Shown in pieces: positions 9,100-17,212 of a stretch of DNA of 64,000 bases. How positions within the stretch are numbered: position 1 is the first letter of the stretch; each line of letters starts with the position of its first letter. Both the position numbers and the translations under genes were made by a program. The stretch comes from Candidatus Rhodobacter oscarellae (GTDB lineage Bacteria > Pseudomonadota > Alphaproteobacteria > Rhodobacterales > Rhodobacteraceae): NCBI RefSeq assembly GCF_001078595.1, contig NZ_LFTY01000002.1, forward strand, positions 2,351,773-2,415,772. The letters are read 5' to 3'. Below the pieces are notes generated by a model. That model was given only the letters and a program-made list of their open reading frames with translations. It was not told the origin of the DNA and did no database searches.

Positions 9100-10002
9100 T
9101 TGTTGGGCACCGTTGAATCCCGCGCCAAGCTGGCGTGCCTGGGCGCAGGCGCGGTCTGGGGGCTGTTCTGGATCCCCCTGCGGGGGCTGGAGCATGCCGG
9201 GCTGCACCAGCTTTGGGTGATCACGCTCTACTTCGCGGTGCCCTCGCTGATCGTGCTGCCCATCGCGGCGCTGCGCTGGCGGCACTTTGCGCGCGGCGGG
9301 CTGGACCTGCAGATCACAATCCTGGCCAGCGGCGTGGCCCTGGTGCTTTACTCGATGTCGATCATCTACACCGAGGTGGTGCGGGCGATCCTGCTGTTCT
9401 ACCTGATGCCGATCTGGGGTGCCCTGCTGGGCTGGGTCGTGCTGAAAGAGGCGATCACGCCGCTGCGCTTCGCGGCGATGGCGCTGGCCTTCACGGGGAT
9501 GCTGACGATCTTCGGGCTGGGGCTGCGCGTGCCGCTGCCGCAGAATATCGGCGACTGGATGGGGCTGGCCTCGGGCGTGGCCTGGGCGGTGGTGGCGGTG
9601 CGCATCCGGGCCAATCCGGTGCATGAGGCGGTGGATCTGACCGTGGGGTTCTTCCTGTGGGGGATCGTGATGGCGCTGGGGGCGGCGTTGCTGCTTGCGC
9701 CCGCGGGCGTGGCCTCGGTCGGCCAGGCCGGGCCCGCGATGCCGATGCTGATCGCCTTCGTGGTGGTCCTGGTGATCCCGGGCACCTACCTGTCGCTTTG
9801 GGGGCCAAAGCACCTCAACCCGGGCGTGGTGGGGCTCTTGTTCATGACCGAGATCGTGGTGGGCGCGATCTCGGCGGCTTGGCTCTCGGGAGAGCCCTTC
9901 GGCCTACGCGAGACCCTGGGCGTGCTGCTGATCGCCGGGGCGAGCCTGCTGGAGCCCCTCGCCCGGCTCATGCGCAGGCGCGCGCCGGGAGGTCGAGCAT
10001 GA
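9100..10002 (+). CDS. EamA / drug-metabolite transporter superfamily permease
   Basis: Inner-membrane protein of 300 residues with about ten hydrophobic segments in two EamA repeats (first near AGAVWGLFWIPLRGLEHAG, second near GDWMGLASGVAWAVVAVRI), and the family feature MPIWGALLGWVVLKEAITPLR. DMT transporters export or import small metabolites; the substrate is unknown. The chosen start is TTG 9100; an ATG start is not available near the N-terminus. The stop overlaps the ATG of the next gene (ATGA), so translation of the hydroxypyruvate isomerase-like protein is probably coupled, suggesting the pair handles a related C3 or sugar metabolite. Confidence 0.85.
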   Translation: MLGTVESRAKLACLGAGAVWGLFWIPLRGLEHAGLHQLWVITLYFAVPSLIVLPIAALRWRHFARGGLDLQITILASGVALVLYSMSIIYTEVVRAILLFYLMPIWGALLGWVVLKEAITPLRFAAMALAFTGMLTIFGLGLRVPLPQNIGDWMGLASGVAWAVVAVRIRANPVHEAVDLTVGFFLWGIVMALGAALLLAPAGVASVGQAGPAMPMLIAFVVVLVIPGTYLSLWGPKHLNPGVVGLLFMTEIVVGAISAAWLSGEPFGLRETLGVLLIAGASLLEPLARLMRRRAPGGRA

Positions 10003-10769
10003 GCGCGCTTAAGTTCTCGGCCAATCTTGGCTTCCTGTGGAAGGACCTGCCCCTTCCGGAGGCGATCCGCGCCGCCCATGCCGCGGGCTTTGACGCGGTG
10101 GAGTGCCATTGGCCCTATGCGGTCCCGGAGGACGAGCTGCGCGCCGCCCTGTCCGAGACCGCCCTGCCCATGCTGGGCCTGAACACGCGCATCGGCGGGG
10201 ATGGCGATATCGGTCTCTCGGCCCTGCCGGGACGCGCCGTCGAGGCGCGCGGCGCCATTGACGAGGCCATCGACTATGCGGACGCGATTGACGCCCAGGC
10301 CATCCATGTCATGGCCGGACGCGCCGCGGGCGCAGCTGCTGCCGAGCAGTTCGCCGACAACCTGCGCTACGCCTGCGCGCAGACCCGCCGGACCATCCTG
10401 ATCGAGCCCCTGAACCGCCATGACGCGCCGGGCTATTTCCTGTCGAGCACCGATCAAGCCCGCCAGGTGATCGAGACGGTGGCCGCGCCAAACCTGAAAC
10501 TGATGTTCGACTGCTACCACGTCGCGCGCAGCGAGGGCGACGTGACGACCCGGTTGCGGCACCTGCTGCCATTTGTCGGGCATATCCAGTTCGCCGGCGT
10601 CCCGGGCAGAGGCAATCCGGACGAGAGCGAACTGCACCACCCAACGGTTTTCGCTGCGATCCGCGCAATGGGCTGGACCCGCCCCTTGGGAGCGGAATAC
10701 CGCCCCGCGGGCGCGACAGAGGACAGCCTGGACTGGCTGGCCGCAGAACGGCGGGCCGCGATTGGGTGA
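9999..10769 (+). CDS. Hydroxypyruvate isomerase family TIM-barrel protein
   Basis: 256 residues, a xylose isomerase-like (AP_endonuc_2) TIM barrel. It starts with KFSANLGFLWKDLPLPEAI, the typical Hyi/OtnI opening, and keeps the metal-ligand stretches TILIEPLNRHD (Glu), LKLMFDCYH (Asp, His) and GHIQFAGVPGRGNPD, ending with GAEYRP (Glu). Such enzymes interconvert hydroxypyruvate and tartronate semialdehyde or related 2-oxo acids (OtnI acts on 2-oxotetronate). ATG 9999 overlaps the transporter stop, and GGGAGG lies about ten bases upstream. Which isomerase subtype is present cannot be decided from sequence alone. Confidence 0.87.
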   Translation: MSALKFSANLGFLWKDLPLPEAIRAAHAAGFDAVECHWPYAVPEDELRAALSETALPMLGLNTRIGGDGDIGLSALPGRAVEARGAIDEAIDYADAIDAQAIHVMAGRAAGAAAAEQFADNLRYACAQTRRTILIEPLNRHDAPGYFLSSTDQARQVIETVAAPNLKLMFDCYHVARSEGDVTTRLRHLLPFVGHIQFAGVPGRGNPDESELHHPTVFAAIRAMGWTRPLGAEYRPAGATEDSLDWLAAERRAAIG

Positions 10770-10884
10770 AGGGCCAGATGCGGGTGATCTTCGGGGCAAT
10801 CCTGGTCTCGGTCGGGCAAGTGGCTTGCAAAGCGCAACAAGAGACTGGGATCGCCTCCGGCTGGATTAATGCGTGTGACTTCAT

Positions 10885-11060
10885 GGCCTGGAGTGAGCGT
10901 TGCGTGACCCAAATCTCTTGCAAGAGATTTGCACTTTCCTTCCAAGGAAAGTAGGTCCCGCAACCCGGTGAGTAGGTGCGCTTAAACGATCACTTCGAGG
11001 CACGCGGAAGAAACTCTTGCAAGAGTTTCGCAATTTTCTTGCAAGAAAATTGCGCCCCGC
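10885..11060 (-). repeat. Four-palindrome intergenic repeat, copy 2 (inverted)
   Basis: Order along the + strand is P4 10911-10930 (perfect), P3 10932-10952 (centre CC), P2 11010-11029 (perfect, centre CTTGCAAG), P1 11031-11052 (perfect). GGCCTGGAGTG at 10885-10895 is the same outer flank as in copy 1, in reverse. It lies between the converging 3' ends of the isomerase-like gene and the tsaC/sua5 gene; the rest of the 316-bp gap holds nothing recognisable. Copies 1 and 2 therefore bracket the GMC/EamA/isomerase module as inverted repeats. Confidence 0.92.
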
Positions 11061-11085
11061 CAAGGCCCGCGCAAAAACCCAACGG

Positions 11086-12018
11086 CTAACTTGGGCGCGG
11101 GGCCGCCGCGCGGCGCAGCCGGTCGTTTATCGCCAGCCCTAGCCCGGCCTCGGGCACCGGGGCCACCGCAATGGGCCGCCCCATGGCGTCCAGCGCGCGC
11201 AAGTGGCCAAAGAGGTTCGCCGCCGCCTCGGTCAGATCGCCCGCCGCCGAAAGGTTCAGCGTGGCGGGGCCAGGACCGAAGCCCAAGAAGCTCTCGCCGG
11301 GTTCGGCAGAGCCCGCCGCCAGCCGGATGGTCGCCTCTGGCGCGTAGTGGGACGAAAGCTGCCCCGGCGCGTTGATCGCGCCGTCATGGCGGCGCAGGGG
11401 CGCGCCAAGGCAGGCCTCGACCGCCTCCGCGGGCAGCCCGCCGGGGCGCAGCAGGACCGGATCCGGCGCCAGGCCGATTATGGTGGATTCCAGCCCCACA
11501 TCGCATCCGCCGCCATCCAGAACGGCCTCGATCCGGCCTGCGAGCCCGTCCCAGACGTGATCCGCCGTGGTCGCACTGATCCGGCCCGAGGGGTTGGCGG
11601 AAGGCGCCGCAATGGGGCGCCCGACCGCCCGCAGGAGCGCCTGCGCCAAGGGATGCGCGGGCACGCGGACGGCCACCGTGCTCAGCCCCGCGGAGACCAA
11701 GGGCGCGATCCCGGCCTCTGCCCGCAGGGGCAGCACCAGGGTCAGCGGTCCGGGCCAGAAGGCCCCCGCCAGGCGTTCCGCTTGATCGTTTAGGATCGCG
11801 AACCGCCGGGCCGCCGTCGCGTCCGGGACATGCACGATCAGCGGGTTGAACCGCGGGCGATCTTTGGCCGCGTAGATCCCCGCCACCGCCCGGTCGTCGG
11901 TGGCATCCGCGCCCAGCCCATAGACGGTCTCGGTCGGGAAGGCCACGCGCCCACCCGCGCGCAGGATGGCCGCGGCGCGGTCGATTTGCTCTGGCGTCAA
12001 ACGCTGGGTCTCTAACAT
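11086..12018 (-). CDS. L-threonylcarbamoyladenylate synthase (Sua5/YrdC family)
   Basis: Makes threonylcarbamoyl-AMP from threonine, bicarbonate and ATP, the first step of the universal tRNA t6A37 modification. The 310 residues fit the two-domain Sua5 type: an N-terminal YrdC domain with PTETVYGLGADA near residues 28-39, KDRPRFNPLIVHV and SANPSGRISATTADHV, then the linker and C-terminal Sua5 domain (GQLSSHYAPEATIRL). E. coli TsaC has only the first domain, so Sua5 is the closer name. Divergent from the acyl-CoA dehydrogenase operon across about 100 bp. Confidence 0.93.
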   Translation of the reverse strand: MLETQRLTPEQIDRAAAILRAGGRVAFPTETVYGLGADATDDRAVAGIYAAKDRPRFNPLIVHVPDATAARRFAILNDQAERLAGAFWPGPLTLVLPLRAEAGIAPLVSAGLSTVAVRVPAHPLAQALLRAVGRPIAAPSANPSGRISATTADHVWDGLAGRIEAVLDGGGCDVGLESTIIGLAPDPVLLRPGGLPAEAVEACLGAPLRRHDGAINAPGQLSSHYAPEATIRLAAGSAEPGESFLGFGPGPATLNLSAAGDLTEAAANLFGHLRALDAMGRPIAVAPVPEAGLGLAINDRLRRAAAPRPS

Positions 12019-12119
12019 GTGACGTGGCGTCCCTACTGCGGAGGCCTTGGCTCCGTGTTAGCATCCGCCCCATCTACCGAGAGTTCGCCAAGCTGCCAAG
12101 TCCGTTGGAGAGTATCGCA

Positions 12120-13832
12120 ATGCCGTATCGCGCACCGGTTTCAGAATTCCGCTTCTTGTTTGACCACGTGGTCGAGCTTGCCACAGTTTCCGCGACAGAG
12201 CGGTTCGCCGAGGCCGATGCCGAGACGGTGGACGCGATCCTAAGCGAGGCGGGCAAGATGTCCGAGGACGTGCTCGCGCCGCTGCAGCGCAACGGCGATC
12301 TGCACCCGGCGGTGTTGGAGAATGGCGTGGTGCGGACCTCGCCGGGCTACGCGGACGGGTATAAGGCGATCGCCGAGGGCGGCTGGGTCTCGACCAGCGC
12401 CGACCCGGAACATGGCGGCATGGGGCTGCCCCTGACCGTGACCACCGCGGTGAACGAGATGATGGCCAGCGCCTGCCTGTCGCTGCAGCTGAACCCGCTG
12501 ATGACGCAGGGCCAGATCGAGGCGCTCGAGCACCATGCCAGCGACGAGATCAAGGCGCTCTACCTGCCAAAGCTGATCTCGGGCGAGTGGTCGGGCACGA
12601 TGAACCTGACCGAGCCGCAGGCGGGCTCTGACGTGGGCGCCTTGCGGTCAAAGGCCGAGCCCAACGGCGATGGCACCTATGCGATCACCGGCCAGAAGAT
12701 CTATATCTCCTGGGGCGATAACGACTTTACCGGCAATGTCTGCCACCTGGTGCTGGCGCGGCTGCCCGATGGGGTGCCGGGCACCAAGGGCATCAGCCTC
12801 TTCATGGTGCCGCGCAACATCCCCGACGAGAACGGCACCCCTGGCGTGGCCAACACCCTGAAGGTGGTCAGCCTGGAGCATAAGCTGGGCCTGCATGGCT
12901 CGCCCACGGCGGTGATGCAGTATGACGGCGCCACGGGCTGGCTCATCGGCAAGGAGCATGGCGGCATGGCGGCGATGTTCACCATGATGAACAACGCGCG
13001 CCTGGGCGTGGGCGTGCAAGGCATCGGCGCCGGCGAGGGCGCCTATCAGCACGCGCTGGCCTACGCGCTGGAGCGCAAGCAGGGCCGGGCCGCGGTGCCG
13101 GGCGGGACCGGCACGATCCTGGACCACGCCGATGTCCGGCGCATGCTGACCACCATGAAGGCCGAGCTTTTCGCCGCCCGCGCCATCGCGCTGGCCAACG
13201 CCGTGGCGCTGGATATGGCGACCGCGACCGGGCAGGCGGATTGGACCGCGCGCGCGGCGCTTTTGACGCCCATCACCAAGGCCCACGGCACCGAGGTCGG
13301 CATGGCCGTGTCCGAGCTTGGCCTGCAGGTGCATGGCGGCATGGGCTTCATCGAGGAAACCGGCGCCGCGCAATACGCCCGCGACGTGCGGGTCACGGCG
13401 ATCTACGAGGGCACCAACGGCATCCAGTCGATGGACCTGGTGGCGCGCAAGATGATGGATGGCGGTGAGGCCGCCTATCGCCTGCTCGACGAGATCGAGG
13501 CCGGCGCCGAGGCCGCGCGCGAGACCATGCCCGATCTGGCGCAGCCGGTTTGGAGCGCCGCGGAGAACCTGCGCGAGACCACCGAATGGCTGGTCGGCCA
13601 GGACATGAGCGACCGCTTCGCCGGCGCGCTGCCCTATCTGCGCGCCTTCGCGCGGGTGCTGGGCGCGCATTACCACCTCAAGGCGGCCAGCGCCGGGGGC
13701 GACACGCGTAAATCCCTGGCGGGGTTCTATATTTCGCGCCTGCTGCCGGACCACGCCGCCAATTGCGCGCATGCCCGCGCCGGGGCCGAGGGGCTCTACG
13801 CCCTGTCGCCCGAAGACCTGGCCGTCGCCTAA
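12120..13832 (+). CDS. Acyl-CoA dehydrogenase with C-terminal extension (DmdC/FadE-like)
   Basis: FAD enzyme introducing a trans-2,3 double bond into acyl-CoA. From ATG 12120 the protein has 570 residues: N-terminal helical domain, MNLTEPQAGSDVGAL in the middle domain, the motif YEGTNGIQSMDLVARK near the active site, and an extra C-terminal domain of about 130 residues. This layout is that of the marine DmdC group (methylmercaptopropionyl-CoA dehydrogenase in the DMSP demethylation pathway) and related medium/long-chain enzymes; no other dmd gene is in the window, so the substrate is open. The frame extends upstream of ATG 12120, but that extension (SIRPIYREFAKL) does not resemble the family. 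Its stop overlaps the next start (TAATG), so it is first in an operon with the MBL hydrolase and DUF6173 genes. Confidence 0.92.
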   Translation: MPYRAPVSEFRFLFDHVVELATVSATERFAEADAETVDAILSEAGKMSEDVLAPLQRNGDLHPAVLENGVVRTSPGYADGYKAIAEGGWVSTSADPEHGGMGLPLTVTTAVNEMMASACLSLQLNPLMTQGQIEALEHHASDEIKALYLPKLISGEWSGTMNLTEPQAGSDVGALRSKAEPNGDGTYAITGQKIYISWGDNDFTGNVCHLVLARLPDGVPGTKGISLFMVPRNIPDENGTPGVANTLKVVSLEHKLGLHGSPTAVMQYDGATGWLIGKEHGGMAAMFTMMNNARLGVGVQGIGAGEGAYQHALAYALERKQGRAAVPGGTGTILDHADVRRMLTTMKAELFAARAIALANAVALDMATATGQADWTARAALLTPITKAHGTEVGMAVSELGLQVHGGMGFIEETGAAQYARDVRVTAIYEGTNGIQSMDLVARKMMDGGEAAYRLLDEIEAGAEAARETMPDLAQPVWSAAENLRETTEWLVGQDMSDRFAGALPYLRAFARVLGAHYHLKAASAGGDTRKSLAGFYISRLLPDHAANCAHARAGAEGLYALSPEDLAVA

Positions 13833-14623
13833 TGATGGATGGTGAGGCCAGCGGCATAAGATACCCATTCGAGGCGCCGCCCGAGGAGGGCGCCGCGGTG
13901 GAGGTCGCCGAGGGCGTTTTATGGCTGCGCATGCCGCTGCCGCTGAAGCTGGACCATGTGAACTGCTACGCGCTGGATGACGGCGACGGCTGGACCCTGG
14001 TGGATACCGGCATGTCCTCGCGCCGCAGCCGCGCGATCTGGCAGGCGCTGCTGGACGGTCCCCTGGCGGGCAAGCCCGTGACCCGCGTGCTGGTGACGCA
14101 TCACCACCCCGACCATATCGGCAACGCGGGCTGGTTCCAGGCCGAGCACGGCGCCGAATTGCTCACCACCCGCACCGCCTGGCTGATGGCGCGGATGCTG
14201 GTGCTGGACGTGCAGGACCACGTCGCGCCGGAGACCGCTGACTTCTGGCGGGCGGCGGGCATGCTGCCCGCGATCCTAGAGCAGCGACTGGCGGAGCGCC
14301 CGTTCAACTTCGCCGATGTCGTGGCCCCCCTGCCCCTGGGCTTCACCCGTCTCCGCGAGGGCGACACCCTGCGCGCGGGCGGCCGCGACTGGGCCATCCG
14401 CATTGGCAACGGCCACGCCCCGGAGCACGCAACGCTTTGGTCTCAAAGCGATAATCTGGTGCTGGGCGGCGACCAGCTGTTGCCATCGATCTCGCCCAAT
14501 CTGGGCGTCTACGCCACCGAGCCGGACGCCGATCCGGTCGCGGAATGGTACGAGGCCTGCGAGCGGCTCTTGCGGTTCGCGCGCCCCGATCAGCTGGTGC
14601 TGCCGGGGCATAAGCTGCCCTTC
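13832..14623 (+). pseudogene. MBL-fold metallo-hydrolase, 5' part (gene split by IS110-type insertion)
   Basis: The first 264 codons encode a metallo-beta-lactamase-fold hydrolase: HHHPDHIGN supplies the zinc ligands at about residues 90-95, and further motifs are VDTGMSSRRS, GNGHAPEHATLW and VLGGDQLL. After ...LVLPGHKLPF (codon 264, TTC at 14621-14623) the sequence leaves the family and enters the insertion sequence; translation would run on to a stop at 14716 with 31 foreign residues. The missing C-terminus is found at 16250-16507. Start ATG 13832 overlaps the acyl-CoA dehydrogenase stop by one base, so the intact gene was translationally coupled. The shortened protein keeps the zinc motif, but the lost helical region is conserved in relatives. 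Confidence 0.9.
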
Positions 14624-15049
14624 CGTAATGGGCCAGTTGATGTCAAGGACAGCGTTTTCACCCTCAAAAACCCGGGAACCGACGAAGGTTTCCGGGGTGC
14701 CTGCCAGGCGCAGTGAGGTTCACAGCGGAGTGATTGTGCTGTGGCGATGGGGAATATGCCAGTGTTGTTGGCCTCGCCTGTCGGCATGCCTGCTCACCGT
14801 GATGTGTCTGCGCCGGGCTCGTGCTTCCGTCCGTGGTCAGCGCAATGGCTGCCAACTTCATACCTTGTCCGGTTCGGCTCCCGAGTGTCGATCTTCAGGG
14901 CGCGCTCAACCCTGGAACGGGTCGGCAGATGGCAGCTTGCGTACATCATCGGGGACCGCGTCCCGGCTGGGACACTGGTGGGCCGGCACCGTCAGGTGCG
15001 GCCGAACGCTCCTTGTGCTGAAAACATTTCAATCATGGATGCGGGGCGC
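14624..15049 (-). ncRNA. Candidate bridge (seek) RNA region of the IS110/IS1111-type element
   Basis: This 426-bp segment follows the transposase stop and runs to the left end of the element. It contains no credible gene. In IS110-family elements a structured RNA encoded in the noncoding end directs target and donor recognition, and in the IS1111 subgroup it lies downstream of the transposase gene, which matches the layout here. I infer the presence of such an RNA; I have not folded the sequence or located its guide loops. Confidence 0.45.
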
Positions 15050-16093
15050 TCAGGCGTTCTGCCGGAGCGCCATCGCCTCGTCACGGGTGAAGCGGAACCC
15101 GGTTCCATCCACCCACATCCGGTGCAGCACCACGCCGATGCGACGGGCCAGCGCCACGGTGGCACGTCTCTTCCCACGACGCTCGGCAAGGCGCAGCGCC
15201 CAGGACTTGAGCCAGTTCGGGCCGCCATGATGCAGCATCACGTTGGCCGCCTGGTAGAGCGCCGCCCGGAGACCTGCGTCTCCGACCTTGGTGATCGCGC
15301 CCACAATGGACCGCTCGCCGGATTCATCCCGCCCCGGCGTCAGCCCGACCCAGGGGCCAACATCACGAGATCGTTTGAAGCGTGTGGGATCATCGATCGC
15401 GGCCTTCACCGTCAGCGCAACGACGGCACCCACACCGGGCATGGTCATCAGCAGGCGACAGATCGGATCGATCTTCGCCTGATCGCGCACCATCTTCTCG
15501 AACCCCGCAAGTTCCCTTCGCAGCTCTGCGCGGGCACGCAGGATCGGCTCAATAGCCGCTTTCAGCACAGTATTGCCCGCCGCCAGGTCCCTGACCCGCT
15601 GGTCATAGCGACCTTTCGAGACGGGTCCCATCTTCAGGCCAAAGTTGCGCAACACGCCCCGCACCGACAGTTCCAACTGGATCAGTACCTTCTGGATCGC
15701 CTTGCGCGCCGTCAGCAACACGCGTGTTTCCTGAGCAGGAACCGACTTGCAGTGCACGGCGCTGAACCAACCCATCTGCAGGAGATGCGCGATCCCCTGT
15801 GCATCCCGCCGATCCGTCTTGATCGGGCTTGCTTTCAGCGCCGCCTTCACTTGCCGCGTTTCCATCAGGATCGCGGGTAGCCCGGCCTCGGTCAGCCCCT
15901 TGTGAAGCCATTGGGACAGTGGACCCGCTTCCAGGCCAATCCCGGTAATCTCGCAGGGCAAGGCCTTGAGGAAGCTGACCAACACTTCCGGCTCGCTGGC
16001 GACGTCAGTTTCCTTCAGGATCTTGCCGCGATCACCGAGCACGCAAACAGCCGTGCTTGCCAGAGAGACGTCCAGTCCGATAAAGATATCCAT
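15050..16093 (-). CDS. IS110-family transposase (DEDD recombinase)
   Basis: 347 residues from ATG 16093, preceded by AAGGA. The N-terminal RuvC-like DEDD domain begins FIGLDVSLASTAVCV (first Asp), followed by GIGLEAGPLSQW (Glu) and KTDRRDAQGIAHL (last Asp pair). The C-terminal Transposase_20 domain contains MTMPGVGAVVALT, PWVGLTPGRDESGERS and ITKVGDAGLRAALYQAA, the region with the conserved serine. The frame continues upstream of ATG 16093, but that extension has no family similarity. The protein looks complete, so the element may be active. Confidence 0.93.
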   Translation of the reverse strand: MDIFIGLDVSLASTAVCVLGDRGKILKETDVASEPEVLVSFLKALPCEITGIGLEAGPLSQWLHKGLTEAGLPAILMETRQVKAALKASPIKTDRRDAQGIAHLLQMGWFSAVHCKSVPAQETRVLLTARKAIQKVLIQLELSVRGVLRNFGLKMGPVSKGRYDQRVRDLAAGNTVLKAAIEPILRARAELRRELAGFEKMVRDQAKIDPICRLLMTMPGVGAVVALTVKAAIDDPTRFKRSRDVGPWVGLTPGRDESGERSIVGAITKVGDAGLRAALYQAANVMLHHGGPNWLKSWALRLAERRGKRRATVALARRIGVVLHRMWVDGTGFRFTRDEAMALRQNA

Positions 16094-16249
16094 GTCGTTG
16101 TCCTTTCTATTCTTTGGAATTGAGGCGCGCCATCTGGCAAGACCTCGTAGACACGCATCATGCGTATCAAAGGGCAACGACACCCTCTCTGCGACACCGC
16201 TTCAAGCGTAACGACCGAGATTCGCGCCGAGGCCCATTACGGTATCTTC

Positions 16250-16507
16250 ACCGGGCTGCCGTTTCGGCTGCGCCAGAAGATCGAGAACCACCATGGCGCG
16301 CTGCGCCGGCTGCGCGAATTCTTGACCCAGCCGCGCAGCGCGGTGGATTGCTTTCAGCCGCTGTTCCTGCGCAAGATCGGCGCCGGAGAATATGGCCTGG
16401 CCCTGGTCGAAGCGGTGGCGCATCTCAACCACCTCTTGGCGCTTGGCGAGGCCTCCCGGACCCGCCTAGAAAACGGCGCCTGGGCCTGGCAGATGAGGGA
16501 AGCATGA
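16250..16507 (+). pseudogene. MBL-fold metallo-hydrolase, 3' part (separated by the IS)
   Basis: In the same reading frame as 13832-14623, this segment starts with TGLPFRLRQKIENHHGA and ends with GLALVEAVAHLNHLLALG, the usual C-terminal helical region of this hydrolase family. Joined to the 5' part without the IS it gives a continuous protein of 349 residues. Its TGA overlaps the ATG of the DUF6173 gene (ATGA). It has no ribosome-binding site of its own, so it is probably untranslated unless a start inside the IS reads through. Confidence 0.9.
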
Positions 16508-16962
16508 GCGACGAGATCAAGACCACGGCGGAGGCCAAAGAGGACGCGATGCTGCCGCGCATACGCGTCACGGTCGCGGATATGGAGAGCGGGCCAAACA
16601 TCCCCTTGCCGCCCGCCCTGGCCAAGAAACCGGTGGAGCAGAAGAGCCCCGCCGAGTGGGCCTATGAGCGTTTGATCTTATATATCAAGAACTTCGAGGA
16701 GCAGCTCGACGCCGAGCACGAGATCGCCATGGGCTTTACCGGCGGCGATGCGGGCGTGGTGCGCATCGAGGGGATCGGCTATTTCGACCCCGATATCGTG
16801 ACCTTCTATGGCAGCGATCCCACCGGGGCCAAGACCCAGCTTATCCAGCACGTCACCCAGCTGAACGTGATGCTGCGGGCGCTGCCCAAGCAGGTCGCCA
16901 CCGAGGCGCCGCGGCGGATCGGGTTCCGCCTGGAGCAGGAGCTGGACAAGGCCGAGGGCTAG
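16504..16962 (+). CDS. DUF6173 family protein
   Basis: A 152-residue cytoplasmic protein matching the DUF6173 family of Rhodobacteraceae: SPAEWAYERLILYIKNFEEQ followed by AMGFTGGDAGVVRIEGIGYFDPDIVTFYG and QLIQHVTQLNVMLRALPK. There is no signal peptide or membrane segment; the function is unknown. ATG 16504 overlaps the MBL stop, so it was the third cistron of the acyl-CoA dehydrogenase operon; the IS upstream probably cuts it off from the operon promoter. Confidence 0.85.
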   Translation: MSDEIKTTAEAKEDAMLPRIRVTVADMESGPNIPLPPALAKKPVEQKSPAEWAYERLILYIKNFEEQLDAEHEIAMGFTGGDAGVVRIEGIGYFDPDIVTFYGSDPTGAKTQLIQHVTQLNVMLRALPKQVATEAPRRIGFRLEQELDKAEG

Positions 16963-17212
16963 AGGTCACCGCATCCGTTAAGGCAAAGTTACCGCGGCGT
17001 TAGCAGCGCCGCCACGACGAGGCGCGAATCGGCGGTTAACGCCATATTTTACAGGGGAACCCCGTGTCGGCGTAACGTCGGCCTTTTGTCGGCTTTCCGT
17101 CGGGCAACTTGCCCGGAAACGGCCTGGTTAACAGACCGCGCGGTGCCGTGAGGTGTGGCGAGGTGCACCCCGCCCGAGCCAAGCGTCAGTCCACCGACCC
17201 AACCCCAAGCCC

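Larger units (their letters stand above)
14620..16249 (-). mobile_element. IS110-family (IS1111-type) insertion sequence, about 1626 bp
   Basis: Rejoining the MBL gene defines the ends. Left flank ...GCCCTTC and right flank ...TATCTTC|ACCGGG share CTTC (14620-14623 and 16246-16249), so the boundary is ambiguous by 4 bp; this is consistent with recombination at a CT core as known for IS110 elements. Subterminal inverted repeats CCGTAATGGGCC (14623-14634) and GGCCCATTACGG (16231-16242) are exact 12-bp matches, a feature of the IS1111 subgroup. One transposase gene (15050-16093) reads leftward, leaving a 426-bp noncoding stretch beyond its stop and about 150 bp upstream of its start. No conventional target duplication beyond the shared CTTC is seen. 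Confidence 0.93.

Noticed and set aside
8986-9813. N-terminal extension of the GMC oxidoreductase frame
   Set aside because: Overlaps the well-supported EamA gene on the other strand; composition is Arg/His/Gln-rich and the FAD motif begins only at GTG 8985.
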